Shown: positions 55,509-64,000 of the stretch, piece by piece
Layout: each line of letters starts with the position of its first letter
Numbering within the stretch: position 1 is the stretch's first letter
Origin: Candidatus Albibeggiatoa sp. nov. NOAA
GTDB taxonomy: Bacteria > Pseudomonadota > Gammaproteobacteria > Beggiatoales > Beggiatoaceae
Direction: 5' to 3'
DNA length: 64,000 nt
Assembly: GCA_025800385.1 (NCBI GenBank)
Contig: JAOXRS010000008.1
Span: 62,001 to 126,000 of the forward strand
Position numbers and translations under genes: made by a program
Notes under the pieces: generated by a model
The model's database searches: none
Told to the model about the DNA's origin: nothing
Seen by the model: only the letters and a program-made list of their open reading frames with translations

Positions 55509-56239
55509 TGAGTAATAAGAAAATCTTGCAATTGGATAATGTGGGTATTAATTACAAACGTAAAGGTGGTTTTTTAGGACTGGATGGTGATGCGTTTTGG
55601 GCATTAAAAGACATTTCTCTCAGCATTTACCAGGGTGAAACACTTGGTATTATCGGACGCAATGGTGCAGGTAAAAGTACGTTATTACAATTACTTGCAG
55701 GCATTTTGCAACCTGATCGAGGTTCAATGCAAAAAATGATGGAGTATAACGCTTCATTGCTTGCGTTGCAGCTGGGTTTTATTCCTTATTTATCTGGCCG
55801 AGAGAATGCAATTTTAAGTGGTATGTTAATGGGCATGTCGCGTAAGGAAGTAGAAGAAAAACTGCCACAAATTATTGAGTTTTCTGAATTAGGTGATTTT
55901 ATTAATCAACCTGTTATTACCTATTCTTCTGGTATGGGGGCACGTTTAGGCTTTTCTGTCGCGCATTATGCCGATCCTGATATTTTATTAGTCGATGAAG
56001 TGCTAGGCGTTGGTGACTATGAATTTGCGCTCAAATCAACAGCAGCCATGTTTGAAAAAATGCAGTCGAATAAAACCGTGGTATTCGTATCGCATCAAAC
56101 CAGCTTAATTCAAAGTTTGTGCACACGTTTAGTCTGGATTGAAGGTGGCAAAACTATTTTAGAAGGTGAGCCAGAGCCTGTCTTAGCGGCTTATTTGGAT
56201 GCATTAGAAAAACATGAACACCCTAATCAGAACGCTTAA
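55508..56239 (+). CDS. ABC transporter ATPase of a polysaccharide exporter (Wzt/KpsT-like)
   Basis: The 243-residue ATPase has Walker [10 protein letters not shown], the signature YSSGMGARL and Walker [12 protein letters not shown], all typical for polysaccharide exporters. It ends after the nucleotide-binding domain and lacks the carbohydrate-binding C-terminal domain of Wzt from O9a-type systems, so it is closer to KpsT or TagH. Its last 17 bp overlap the 3' end of the convergent hybrid kinase gene. Confidence 0.92.
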   Translation: MSNKKILQLDNVGINYKRKGGFLGLDGDAFWALKDISLSIYQGETLGIIGRNGAGKSTLLQLLAGILQPDRGSMQKMMEYNASLLALQLGFIPYLSGRENAILSGMLMGMSRKEVEEKLPQIIEFSELGDFINQPVITYSSGMGARLGFSVAHYADPDILLVDEVLGVGDYEFALKSTAAMFEKMQSNKTVVFVSHQTSLIQSLCTRLVWIEGGKTILEGEPEPVLAAYLDALEKHEHPNQNA

Positions 56240-58370
56240 CATGTTGCTTCACAATTGATTCTAATCGTCGTTCTTTAGTTGTTGTTTGGATTCTTGGTTT
56301 GTTTGGCAACATTTCGTCTAACAAGCCATGTAATCCTTGCAATAGGCTTTGAACATTTTGCTCACTTTTATCAAATACCGCTTGGGTATTAATTTGTAAA
56401 AAATCTTTTTCTTGCTCGGTTAATTCTTGAGATGTTAAAACCACAACAGGAATCTTTGACCAATACGTATTTTTTTGTAGTACTTCTAAAAATTGAAAGC
56501 CATCCATCACAGGCATATTTAAATCTAGTAAAATTAAATCTGGCTGCTTTTTAGCTAAATGTTCTAACGCCACTTGTCCATTTTCTGCTTTAAACACGCG
56601 CCAACCCGCTTTATATAACATCTCCGCAGTGGTTTCTCGACAGATTTCATTATCTTCTACAATCATGACCAGTTGACTCTGCTGGCTACCCACAATATGA
56701 TGTTTCGCTAAGATATTGCCTAAATGTTCTGCTTGTATCGGTTTAGCTAAATAATCTATTGCGCCAAGGCTTAAACTTTTTGCCTCAGAATGGTCTGAAC
56801 CAGATGTGGTAATCACAGGAATATCAGCTAATAGGCTATTTTGTTTTAATTGATCTAAGACCCACCAACCATCATGTGGCTCTGGCATATAAATATCTAA
56901 AATAATCGCATCAGGTCGAAGTTTATTGGCTAAAAACAGCCCTTCTTCACCATTCTTAGCCAAGGCAACCGCATAACCCAGTTGTGTAAGATAGTCTTGG
57001 AATAAATGTAAAATAGTATCGTCATCATCAATGACTAAAACAATCCCTTCCTTCTTGGTGCTTGTAACAGGCTTATGTATCTTATCGTCTAGTTTCGGCT
57101 GAATCACTGTGTAGCAAGGAATACGTACAGAAAATGTACTACCGTAACCAAACTCACTGTTGACTTGAATTTCTCCCCCCATCATTTCAACAAATTCTTT
57201 ACTGATCGTCAGTCCCAAGCCCGTGCCGCCATAACGACGTGTGGTTGAAGCATCGGCTTGCGTAAACGGGTGAAATAGTTTGTCTAGCTGTTGTTCCGTC
57301 ATACCTATGCCCTCATCGATGACACAGAATGTCAGCCATTCCCCTTCCACATCAAAATAGCGTGTCACTTGTAAAATAACTGATGCATGTTCAGTGAATT
57401 TAAGCGCGTTACTTAATAAATTAAGCACAATTTGCCGCAATTTGGTTGAGTCCATAAATACATCACTCAAATCACCAATCGCTTCAAAATAGACTTGATT
57501 TTGATTTTTTTCCGCTAAAGGCCTCACAGTGTTCACCGTGGCTTGGAATATAGGCTCGACATCAAATGATTCTAGTTCTAATTCCATTTTACCCGCTTCA
57601 ATTTTGGATAAATCTAAAATGTCATTAATTAAGCCGAGTAAATGCTCGCCTGCACTATGAATTTTTTTTAAATCGGGGGTGAAATAATCTTGCTCTGGGT
57701 CTAATTCTTCAGCTTCTTCTTGCAATAATTCACTATAACCAATAATGGCATTCAGAGGTGTGCGCAGCTCATGGCTCATATTGGCTAAAAATTGACTTTT
57801 TGAGCGGTTTGCCTGTTCTGCTTCTGATTGTAGCTTTTCTGCGATATTTTTAGCTTCAAATAGTTCTGCGGTTCTTTCTAAAACTCGCTGCTCAAGGCTG
57901 TTTCTTGCTTCTTCTAATTCTCTTGTACGTTCAACTACGGTTTTTTCTAATAATAATTTATGTTGTCTTTCTTGTTCGATAAAACGCAAATAGGATTTAA
58001 TTCTATTAATCAACTGGTTAGTATCAATCGGCTTCGTTAGATAGTCTGCCCCTCCTACTTCAAAACCTTTTTGTTTAAACTGTTCTGATTTATAAGCTGC
58101 CGTCAGAAATACGATTGGAATATGACAGGTTTTTTTACGAGAACGAATCAATTGAGCTGTTTCAAATCCATCCATTTCAGGCATTTGTACATCTAATATA
58201 ATAAGGTCAACTGGTGTTTTGAGTAAGATGCCGAGCGCAGACATGCCCGAATCTGCTTGAATAATCTTTGCATCCAGATGTTCTTTGATAAGTGTGTCTA
58301 AAGTAAATAAATTATTTTCATTATCATCTACAATTAAAATCTGAAATACTTGCTTTACATCAAAATGCAT
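56223..58370 (-). CDS. Hybrid histidine kinase with one N-terminal and two C-terminal receiver domains
   Basis: A soluble 715-residue hybrid kinase. Order: receiver 1 (about 10-130, with DDNENN and [10 protein letters not shown]), coiled coil (130-190), HisKA (phospho-His in NMSHELRTP, about 205-270), HATPase (about 315-435), receiver 2 (about 455-570, [11 protein letters not shown]), receiver 3 (about 580-695, [10 protein letters not shown]) and a basic tail. It has no membrane segments, so its input comes through the first receiver from another kinase, a chain typical for phosphorelays. No response-regulator partner or Hpt gene is next to it. The tail of the gene overlaps the ABC ATPase gene by 17 bp on the opposite strand. 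Confidence 0.92.
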   Translation of the reverse strand: MHFDVKQVFQILIVDDNENNLFTLDTLIKEHLDAKIIQADSGMSALGILLKTPVDLIILDVQMPEMDGFETAQLIRSRKKTCHIPIVFLTAAYKSEQFKQKGFEVGGADYLTKPIDTNQLINRIKSYLRFIEQERQHKLLLEKTVVERTRELEEARNSLEQRVLERTAELFEAKNIAEKLQSEAEQANRSKSQFLANMSHELRTPLNAIIGYSELLQEEAEELDPEQDYFTPDLKKIHSAGEHLLGLINDILDLSKIEAGKMELELESFDVEPIFQATVNTVRPLAEKNQNQVYFEAIGDLSDVFMDSTKLRQIVLNLLSNALKFTEHASVILQVTRYFDVEGEWLTFCVIDEGIGMTEQQLDKLFHPFTQADASTTRRYGGTGLGLTISKEFVEMMGGEIQVNSEFGYGSTFSVRIPCYTVIQPKLDDKIHKPVTSTKKEGIVLVIDDDDTILHLFQDYLTQLGYAVALAKNGEEGLFLANKLRPDAIILDIYMPEPHDGWWVLDQLKQNSLLADIPVITTSGSDHSEAKSLSLGAIDYLAKPIQAEHLGNILAKHHIVGSQQSQLVMIVEDNEICRETTAEMLYKAGWRVFKAENGQVALEHLAKKQPDLILLDLNMPVMDGFQFLEVLQKNTYWSKIPVVVLTSQELTEQEKDFLQINTQAVFDKSEQNVQSLLQGLHGLLDEMLPNKPRIQTTTKERRLESIVKQHVKRSD

Positions 58371-58800
58371 TACGACAGCCCCCTTCGGTTATAATTTATT
58401 ATGTTTTGCTAATTTGATTTTTTTTATTAAGTGCTTAAAAAGATTATTTAAAGTGTGATAACTATTTGTTATCTAAGTTACTGAGTTAAGCTATATCCTA
58501 AATTTTACTACAGAATGGTGGGATATAAAAATGACTAAAGTCTAGGGTTACTCGTATTTGTAAAGCATTAAACTGTTAGTATTTAGATTTATTATTAGCA
58601 AAAACCACATCCACTGAATTTTTTCTTATATTTTATTCGTTTTTTAAAGTACCAAACTATGATAAGGAGGCCAAGTCTGTGTAGGTATGAGCGGTTATAC
58701 TTTGCATAGCAATGCTTATATTTTGAGTCATTTTGTCAGTTATTATATGCCTAATCACTGCATTTCTATCAATAAAATCAATCAATTTTGTACATAGCAT
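58371..58800. other. Intergenic region between hybrid kinase and SUKH-family gene
   Basis: This stretch of 430 bp is AT-rich. It holds an AAGGAGG motif at 58664-58670 and a 36-codon ORF (58687-58797) that is in frame with the SUKH gene and separated from it by a TAG and one codon. The motif is too far from the ATG (16 nt) to be a normal ribosome binding site. I cannot tell whether this is chance. Confidence 0.35.
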
Positions 58801-59373
58801 ATGATGAATAATTGGTATCAACTCAAAACTGTAACAGAAAAACACTGGAGCAATATCAACCTTTATAAAAAAGGTGTTTATGGTTTTCAAATACAGCAAG
58901 GTACTCGGTGGAACAAAGGTTTATCCATTCAAGAAATAGCGGATTTAGAAGTGTTATTTAACATTGCTTTGCCTTTAGATTGTAAAAGAATGCTACAGGT
59001 CATGAATGGGTTTGACCAAGATCACGTTGATTTCTGTGGAGGTGAGGATGAAAAACGCTATGCTAGATCATGTTATAAATATCCAGATGATTGGTCGACT
59101 GTCCAAACATTCATTGCAGAGCTTTATGATAATATAAAATATATCAAAATCGCTTTAGAAGAGTCAGGGTTAGCCAAGCAAGATATTCAAGGGTTTATAC
59201 CATTGTATGGTCATCGTGCACTTGTTGTTTTTGAAGACTTAAGGCTTTCGCCTGTGATATCCGCTGTAGGTGACGATGTCATCATTTATGGAAATACGCT
59301 ATTTGAATATTGGATTAATGAATTTAGGATTAGAGGTTTTTTTATGCGAAGAATAAAAGGTAGATTATTATAA
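58801..59373 (+). CDS. SMI1/KNR4 (SUKH) family protein, possible immunity protein
   Basis: The 190-residue protein resembles the SUKH superfamily: LSIQEIADLEVLFNIALPLDC (residues in two parts: LSIQEIADLE and ALPLDC) matches the start helix plus LP..Y motif, then a MNGFDQ turn and a late FIPLYGHRALV segment with an aspartate-rich end. SUKH proteins are mostly immunity proteins against nuclease or other toxins in polymorphic toxin systems. No toxin gene is adjacent. The start lacks a clear ribosome binding site; two ATGs in a row are at 58801 and 58804. The next gene is convergent. Confidence 0.65.
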   Translation: MMNNWYQLKTVTEKHWSNINLYKKGVYGFQIQQGTRWNKGLSIQEIADLEVLFNIALPLDCKRMLQVMNGFDQDHVDFCGGEDEKRYARSCYKYPDDWSTVQTFIAELYDNIKYIKIALEESGLAKQDIQGFIPLYGHRALVVFEDLRLSPVISAVGDDVIIYGNTLFEYWINEFRIRGFFMRRIKGRLL

Positions 59374-59383
59374 TTGCATAGAT

Positions 59384-59413
59384 AGTGGGATGGACAAGAT
59401 TTTTTATCCCACT
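59384..59413. terminator. Hairpin between convergent genes
   Basis: An 8-bp stem (59384-59391 with 59406-59413) encloses a T-rich loop. It lies between the SUKH gene and the DNA glycosylase gene and probably ends both transcripts. Confidence 0.55.
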
Positions 59414-59442
59414 TATCTTTAAATCTGTTTGTGGCGAGTACT

Positions 59443-59874
59443 TTAAGTAATGACTTCCCAAGATTCAATATCACCCTCAATGACTTGAAATAACGGGTGA
59501 GGCTCAAACGTTTCAATATCCTGAGACATTTCATATCTACTAGGATCACGTTGTTTTAACTTCTGCTGTAAATGCCGTACTTCATACTGTATTTGCCCTG
59601 TTGTTACCGTTATTGGCGAAAAATCTGTATATGGGACTATTTTAGATCGATCAAAACGATATTCTCTACGGGTTGCTTCTTGCTGTACCATATCCAAATA
59701 GTAAGCGATATGTGCTAGTGGGTCTGTTGTTTGTTTAAAACGATTCAGTTGTGGATGATTACGATAGCCTTTAGTCTGTGCCTGCAACACTTTTTGTGCT
59801 AGCAATCCTTCCCGCCATAGTGCAACCAATCCTTTGGCATCCAAATACTGTGGGTGTAATGACCATAAACGCAT
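59443..59874 (-). CDS. Pyrimidine dimer DNA glycosylase (T4 endonuclease V-like)
   Basis: The 143-residue protein starts with MRLWSLHP.YLD..GLVALWREGLLAQ in pieces MRLWSLHPQYLD and LVALWREGLLAQ, the signature of the cellular pyrimidine-dimer glycosylase family related to phage T4 DenV. These enzymes cut the glycosidic bond at UV dimers and then nick the AP site. Further conserved pieces are GYRNHPQL and the DPLAHIAYYL helix. E. coli lacks such a gene, but many environmental gammaproteobacteria have one. It is a stand-alone gene between convergent and divergent neighbours. Confidence 0.85.
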   Translation of the reverse strand: MRLWSLHPQYLDAKGLVALWREGLLAQKVLQAQTKGYRNHPQLNRFKQTTDPLAHIAYYLDMVQQEATRREYRFDRSKIVPYTDFSPITVTTGQIQYEVRHLQQKLKQRDPSRYEMSQDIETFEPHPLFQVIEGDIESWEVIT

Positions 59875-60072
59875 TAAAGGTGCTCACTCCTTTGTTGTCA
59901 AATCAAAACCATTTAAGCTATTAACTTACTTATTATTTAATGGATAATATATCGCATCTTTTCGTCTTCATACCCGATTTAAAACCTTTACAAAAACTTT
60001 GACCTAAATCATTTAACAGTGCAGAATGAAATCATTTTCCACTTTTTAATTATGTCCTAAAGGTCAAGTATT

Positions 60073-61599
60073 ATGCAGTCTCTTATCAGGTCATGGTTTG
60101 CCACTTTCTACTTTTTATTTTTCATCAGCCATATTACTTTCGCAGCTGAATATTCAGAACTCTATATTTTTGGTGATAGCCTGTCTGATACAGGTCTGGT
60201 CTATCAAGCTGTCGGAGAACCACCAACCCCACCTTATTATCAAGGCCGCTTCAGTGATGGGCCTATCTGGGCAGAATATTTTGCACCTCAAATTGGCTTA
60301 ACTTTTAACCCTGCAACCAATTTCGCTTGGGGTGGCGCACATACCAGTGATAAAAACAATGTAGATCGAGACTATCCCGATGCCACAATGGGTTTAGCCG
60401 AAGAAATACAACAATATTTAGATACAACCGAAGCTGCAGATAGTGAGGCCTTGTATGTTGTTTGGGCAGGTGTGAATGATTTCAACTTTCTCAAGCCAAT
60501 TACGTTAGGCGAACCGATTACGATTGATGAGATCAAAACCACTGTTCATAACTTAATTGATGCCGTAACTAAATTGTATAATCACGGTGCACGCCATATT
60601 CTTGTACCTAATTTACCCGATGTGGGCACAGCACCCTTTGTAGTTGCGGCGGGGCTAGAAGCCGAATCAACTGCGATCATTCAACGCTTGAATCGCTATT
60701 TAAAAACACGCCTAGATTTATTGCCCTTTCCTGTGATGTATTTTGATAGTTTTACCGCAATGAAAAATCCTGAAAGTTATGGCGTTACCGTGCTTGCCCC
60801 TGCTTGCTTAGATGAAACGGTTAGCCCACCGATTCCTTGTGATAATCCAGAGCAGTATTATTTTTGGGATTTAATTCATCCGACGACAGTCACCCATCGT
60901 AAAATTGGTGATGAAATGGCTGCTTTTATCAATCAAGATGTTGAGCCTATTACTGATGCGTGTGGGGAACAAACTTGCCATTGTGATTGGCTATTAGATC
61001 AACAAGGATTTTATAACGTTGTACTCACACCGAATTCAGCAGAAACCAATGAAGGCATGATTGGCCTATCAATAAACCAAGATAAAAATCTCAATGGATT
61101 TCATGCTGGTACAGTGGTTGCCGCACAAGGACAATTACCCAGTTTTTTAGCTTTTAGCTTGTTACAAGATAGTAGTGTTGATTTGTATTTGTATGATTAT
61201 TTGAAAAAAGTGGCTCAGCTTGACCTGCGTCTTTACACCAATTCTGAAATACGTAATCTTGTTTGGCAGCAAGTTGTCAATGTGAGTAATGAGCCGTTTA
61301 CAAGCGATATATTGCCAGTAGGTAACTACATTTTAGAAATTAGAACCTTGGACACTGCGCCCAACACTTATTTTGGTATTTCGGTATTAGCAACAAGTAT
61401 TGCTGGACAAATTAATATGGGCGGCTTATTGAATCCTAAAATTGGCGAGACCTTTATTGCTTTTTATGCGGGTTCGGATGAAATAGGGATTACACCTTAT
61501 TTTGCACAATCTTATGGTGAGTTCGGGGCTTCTCAACCTAGTATCTCGTTTCGATTAATTGAAGGCGATACAACCCAAGTTCTATTCGAAACTGATTAG
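60073..61599 (+). CDS. Secreted GDSL-type esterase/lipase with extra C-terminal beta domain
   Basis: An exported SGNH hydrolase. The signal peptide ends near ITFAAE. Catalytic blocks are visible: FGDSLSDTG with nucleophile S36, a glycine in NFAWGGA (about 87), N135 in WAGVNDF, and the D266/H269 pair in DLIHPT. The catalytic part spans about 26-290. A C-terminal region (about 300-508), starting after a short Cys-containing segment (CGEQTCHC), looks beta-rich and is not the autotransporter barrel found on EstA-type enzymes. It may bind substrate or the cell surface. The 5' gap of 198 bp suggests its own promoter. Confidence 0.9.
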   Translation: MQSLIRSWFATFYFLFFISHITFAAEYSELYIFGDSLSDTGLVYQAVGEPPTPPYYQGRFSDGPIWAEYFAPQIGLTFNPATNFAWGGAHTSDKNNVDRDYPDATMGLAEEIQQYLDTTEAADSEALYVVWAGVNDFNFLKPITLGEPITIDEIKTTVHNLIDAVTKLYNHGARHILVPNLPDVGTAPFVVAAGLEAESTAIIQRLNRYLKTRLDLLPFPVMYFDSFTAMKNPESYGVTVLAPACLDETVSPPIPCDNPEQYYFWDLIHPTTVTHRKIGDEMAAFINQDVEPITDACGEQTCHCDWLLDQQGFYNVVLTPNSAETNEGMIGLSINQDKNLNGFHAGTVVAAQGQLPSFLAFSLLQDSSVDLYLYDYLKKVAQLDLRLYTNSEIRNLVWQQVVNVSNEPFTSDILPVGNYILEIRTLDTAPNTYFGISVLATSIAGQINMGGLLNPKIGETFIAFYAGSDEIGITPYFAQSYGEFGASQPSISFRLIEGDTTQVLFETD

Positions 61600-61606
61600 A
61601 TAAATA

Positions 61607-61638
61607 GGCAGCTCTACTGTTTGAACAAAAGGGCTGCC
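61607..61638. terminator. Hairpin between convergent genes
   Basis: A 6-bp GC-rich stem (61607-61612 with 61633-61638) lies just after the esterase stop and before the 3' end of the TPR protein gene. It is short but well placed. Confidence 0.45.
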
Positions 61639-61647
61639 CATTATTGT

Positions 61648-62514
61648 TTACCAAGTACGTTCTTGTTGTTCGATATTGGAACGTCTTGAATCTAAATAGA
61701 ATTGATTGCGTAACAATTGTTGCGGATTATTTTCTAAACGATTTAACCAGAAATCCGCCATATTATCTAATTCCTGCTGCTTTAATTCTGCAAGTGCTTG
61801 CGCGCTATTTTCTTCATTTAGCTCGCCTTGCTCTTCACTTTGTTGTGCAGCTTGTGCTTCTTCCTCATTCGGATTTTGTTCATCAGGTTGCTGCATTTGC
61901 TGTTGTTCATTTTCAGCCGTTTGCGCTTTGTCTGATTGTCCTTGCTCTTGCTGTTCTGAATCACTAGACTGATTGGCTTGCTGGCTATCTTGTTGCGATT
62001 GGTCTTGTTGTTGTGACTCACTAGATTGTTTTGATTGATCGCCTTGCTGTTGCTGATTGCTCTCATCAGAATTTTGCTGGTTCTCCTGATTTTGATCACT
62101 ATTTTGTGAATCTTGTTGGTTTTCTTGATTCTGTTGTTGCTGCATTTGCTCAGCAAAAGCTAAATTATGTCGCGCATCTTCATTATCTGGATTTTGTTTT
62201 AAACTCTGCTTATACGCTTCAATCGCCGCATCATATTGCTGTTGCTGAAAATGTGCATTACCAAGGTTATACAATGCTTCGGCTTTAACTGCTTCACGAT
62301 CGACTTGCTCGAAGGCTTGGGCGGCTTCTTCATAACGTCCATCTTTGTACAACGCCACGCCACGCCGATACGCATCATCGAATAATTCGGCAGCTTGCTT
62401 GTAATCTTGTTGCCGAAAAGCCTGTTCACCTTGCTGCTCATGATTCTGAAACCAGCTTGAAGCCAACAGCATGGGAGAAAAAAACATTAATAAACTATAA
62501 ATCCAGACACGCAT
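61648..62514 (-). CDS. BatC-like TPR protein with Gln/Asn/Ser-rich tail
   Basis: The 288-residue protein has a signal peptide (about 1-19), two or three TPR units (about 25-120: AELFDDAYRRG, AALYNLGNAHF-like, and IEAYKQSLKQNPDN), then a low-complexity region (about 122-240) made almost only of Gln, Asn, Ser, Glu and Asp. The end reads ADFWLNRLENNPQQLLR, close to the WL.R....GLLR ending of BatB/BatC proteins of aerotolerance operons. The other bat genes (MoxR ATPase, VWA proteins, BatD) are not in the visible part upstream; upstream are the tRNA gene and queA. It may be the leftover of a bat operon or have a separate job. Confidence 0.75.
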   Translation of the reverse strand: MRVWIYSLLMFFSPMLLASSWFQNHEQQGEQAFRQQDYKQAAELFDDAYRRGVALYKDGRYEEAAQAFEQVDREAVKAEALYNLGNAHFQQQQYDAAIEAYKQSLKQNPDNEDARHNLAFAEQMQQQQNQENQQDSQNSDQNQENQQNSDESNQQQQGDQSKQSSESQQQDQSQQDSQQANQSSDSEQQEQGQSDKAQTAENEQQQMQQPDEQNPNEEEAQAAQQSEEQGELNEENSAQALAELKQQELDNMADFWLNRLENNPQQLLRNQFYLDSRRSNIEQQERTW

Positions 62515-62567
62515 ACTTGAACAATCTCCTTGTACATGCTAAGATTCGCAATCTTGAAAGTTTTAAT

Positions 62568-62644
62568 GGGCCTGTAGCTCAGTTGGTTAGAGCATCCGAC
62601 TCATAATCGGCAGGTCGTAGGTTCAAGTCCTACCAGGCCCACCA
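62568..62644 (+). tRNA. tRNA with CAU anticodon (tRNA-Ile2 or elongator tRNA-Met)
   Basis: The cloverleaf is clear: acceptor GGGCCTG/CAGGCCC, D arm GCTC/GAGC, anticodon loop CTCATAA with CAU at 62602-62604, T arm with TTCAAGT, and encoded CCA. The C4-G69 and C5-G68 acceptor pairs are known determinants for the lysidine-forming enzyme TilS in E. coli, which favours tRNA-Ile2, but they do not rule out tRNA-Met. The anticodon stem's outer pair (27-43) is a T/C mismatch. It is on the opposite strand from its neighbours. Confidence 0.9.
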
Positions 62645-62659
62645 TTTCTATATCGCATC

Positions 62660-63700
62660 TCAGTGTGCTTTTTTCAATCGTTGTATAAACATTGCATCCC
62701 CATAACTGAAGAAACGATATTGTTGTGCAACCGCATGACGATACGCATTCATGATGTGTTCATAACCTGCAAATGCACTCACCAACATCAATAATGTCGA
62801 CTCAGGTAAGTGAAAATTAGTTAATAAAGCATCCACTACTTTAAATTCGTATCCCGGTGTAATGAAAATTTGGGTGTCGCCTGTGAATGCTTGAATATCA
62901 CCCGTTTGCTGTGCAGCAGATTCCAAAGCTCTTACACTGGTTGTACCAATCGCAATCACTCTACCGCCTTTTTGTCGTGTTTCCTGAATTTGCTGACACA
63001 CAGACTCGGATACAGTAAGCCATTCAGAGTGCATTTTATGCTGTGTAATATCATCGACTCGTACAGGTGAAAATGTGCCCGCGCCAACATGCAATGTAAC
63101 AAAAGCGGTTTGAATCCCTTTCTGTTCAATTTGTTGCAAAATATCATCATCGAAATGTAAGCCCGCTGTGGGTGCAGCAACTGCCCCTAAGTTTTTTGCA
63201 TACACAGTTTGATAGCGGTTTAAATCATCTTCTGCATCATCACGCTTAATATAGGGTGGCAATGGCATATGTCCTACAGCTTGTAAAATCTGCTGAATAT
63301 CTTGCTCAGTATTAAATTGCAACTCAAAAAATTGTTCAACTCGTTGTATTACCGTGAGCGTTGTACCATCTTGTAAAATCAATTCGGTTTCAGGTTTGGG
63401 GCTTTTACTCGCACGCACTTGCGCTAACACCCGCTTTTCATCTAATAACCGTTCGATCAAAATTTCAACTTTGCCGCCTGTGGCTTTATGCGCAAATAAA
63501 CGGGCAGGCATCACACGGGTATCGTTGAATATTAACAGATCATTAGGCTTTAACAGGCTTGGAAAATCAGTAAATTGTAAATCTTGGGCTTGATGGGTTT
63601 GCGCTTCTATGTGCAACAAACGACTGGCTGTACGGGATTTACTGGGAAATTGAGCAATCAGTGATTCGGGTAAATCAAAGTGAAAATCGGAGCGGTGCAT
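62660..63700 (-). CDS. queA: S-adenosylmethionine:tRNA ribosyltransferase-isomerase QueA
   Basis: QueA transfers the ribosyl group of SAM to preQ1 at the wobble position of tRNAs, giving epoxyqueuosine. The 346-residue protein has normal length and begins with [13 protein letters not shown], with further hallmarks [20 protein letters not shown] and the late [16 protein letters not shown]. The gene usually precedes tgt in gammaproteobacteria; here the downstream side is the tRNA gene on the other strand, so tgt is not linked. A different gene on the same strand starts upstream and ends 76 bp before queA. Confidence 0.97.
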   Translation of the reverse strand: MHRSDFHFDLPESLIAQFPSKSRTASRLLHIEAQTHQAQDLQFTDFPSLLKPNDLLIFNDTRVMPARLFAHKATGGKVEILIERLLDEKRVLAQVRASKSPKPETELILQDGTTLTVIQRVEQFFELQFNTEQDIQQILQAVGHMPLPPYIKRDDAEDDLNRYQTVYAKNLGAVAAPTAGLHFDDDILQQIEQKGIQTAFVTLHVGAGTFSPVRVDDITQHKMHSEWLTVSESVCQQIQETRQKGGRVIAIGTTSVRALESAAQQTGDIQAFTGDTQIFITPGYEFKVVDALLTNFHLPESTLLMLVSAFAGYEHIMNAYRHAVAQQYRFFSYGDAMFIQRLKKAH

Positions 63701-63729
63701 TATAGATATTTTTGATAAAACGGAATGAG

Positions 63730-63766
63730 AAAAAAACGCACTTCCCCATATATCGAGGAAATGCGT
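63730..63766 (-). terminator. Rho-independent terminator of the partial gene at the window end
   Basis: On the minus strand a 9-bp stem with one mismatch (63736-63745 with 63757-63766) is followed by seven T (63730-63736). It lies 9 bp past the stop codon of the partial gene and would isolate queA from it. Confidence 0.75.
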
Positions 63767-63775
63767 ATCAATTAA

Positions 63776-64000
63776 TTACTCTTCAACAGTGAATTGTAAT
63801 GGTGTTTCATTGAATGTTAATTCACCTGCTTCGTTCTGCTCTGCTTGCAAACGATAACCTGTGAATACTTTAAAATCACCCACCAATCCATCGAACTGTC
63901 CTTCAGCAACAACCACTTGCTCTTGTGCTTTTAACTCACCAATGGCTTTATTAAAAGTAAATGAAGCAGTATTTTGCGCAGCATCCCATGCAATATAAGG
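63776..64000 (-). CDS. 3' end of a protein gene of unknown function (partial)
   Basis: An open frame runs from the window edge to a TAA at 63776-63778 and encodes at least 74 residues. The visible part is beta-strand-like, with acidic and hydrophobic residues alternating (DFKVFTGYRLQAEQ, and a FNETPLQFTVEE end), and has no cysteines or obvious motif. A good terminator follows. This supports a real gene, perhaps a secreted or surface protein, but I cannot name a family from the fragment. Confidence 0.6.
   Translation of the reverse strand, partial: PYIAWDAAQNTASFTFNKAIGELKAQEQVVVAEGQFDGLVGDFKVFTGYRLQAEQNEAGELTFNETPLQFTVEE

Noticed and set aside
58657..58899. 80-codon minus-strand ORF over the SUKH gene start
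   Set aside because: It overlaps the start of a better-supported gene, has no recognisable domain, no clear start context, and skewed Ile/Thr-rich composition typical of a shadow frame.
59286..59549. 87-codon minus-strand ORF spanning two gene ends
   Set aside because: It runs across the hairpin between two convergent genes and through both genes' 3' ends; this is a shadow.
61706..62288. Several plus-strand ORFs opposite the Q-rich protein
   Set aside because: Repeated CAA/CAG codons leave all frames open. The products are Cys/Ser/Leu-rich nonsense on the antisense strand.
1..64000. CRISPR arrays, insertion sequences, integrases, rRNA genes
   Set aside because: I looked for short spaced repeats, transposase motifs and flanking inverted repeats, and rRNA signatures, and found none.

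Overview
The window reads as chromosomal DNA of a gammaproteobacterium with moderately low GC content (roughly 40% by eye). The gene mix (hisA/hisF, relA, ettA, yebC, glnA, hslR, queA, HupE and a HybD-type hydrogenase protease, a two-partner-secretion transporter, many large hybrid kinases, a Ser/Thr kinase with its PP2C phosphatase) fits Thiotrichales, in particular a Beggiatoa-like sulfur oxidiser. That placement is inference from gene content; there is no rRNA in the window.

Layout. 1-1.6 kb: hisF and hisA on the minus strand. 2.0-4.5 kb: a P-type ATPase with an N-terminal DUF697-like membrane domain and no CPx motif. 4.7-10.8 kb: an accessory metabolic block with two paralogous methyltransferase-SDR fusion genes, a class II aldolase-family gene and a Rieske oxygenase of the quaternary-amine type, with a small secreted two-repeat protein between the paralogs. 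11.5-15.5 kb: relA and ettA, two ribosome-linked stress genes. 16-26 kb: a HAMP/SpoIIE-type phosphatase, hupE, a DNA-binding-domain/ferredoxin/reductase fusion, yebC, a TpsB transporter, a hydrogenase maturation protease and a chemoreceptor. 26-29 kb: a PP2C phosphatase overlapping a CHASE2 Ser/Thr kinase. 29.5-32.7 kb: an SPFH protein, a periplasmic binding lipoprotein, a 57-residue membrane protein and a degenerate Dph6-like ATPase. 32.8-38.9 kb: a 2031-residue trifunctional kinase/ATPase/histidine kinase. 39.3-43.5 kb: a RoxA-like di-heme protein overlapping a true lipoxygenase gene. 43.7-51 kb: a glycosyltransferase, a secreted protein of unknown function, a DNRLRE-sugar dehydrogenase, and glnA behind a sigma-54-type promoter. 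51-56 kb: a membrane-anchored ATPase, hslR and a polysaccharide ABC exporter pair. 56-64 kb: a three-receiver histidine kinase, an orphan SUKH-family protein, a T4 endonuclease V-like glycosylase, a GDSL esterase, a Q-rich BatC-like TPR protein, a CAU-anticodon tRNA, queA and the 3' end of one more gene.

The most interesting units are the di-heme protein plus lipoxygenase operon (a possible oxylipin pathway), the duplicated methyltransferase-SDR fusions linked to a Rieske oxygenase and an aldolase, the DUF697-P-type ATPase fusion, and the SPFH plus binding-lipoprotein operon. Signalling is dense: four large kinases or phosphatase/kinase units and a chemoreceptor in 64 kb. I see no insertion sequence, prophage, CRISPR array or rRNA. 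Hairpins that could act as terminators separate most convergent gene pairs, which points to a stable chromosomal region rather than a recently acquired island.
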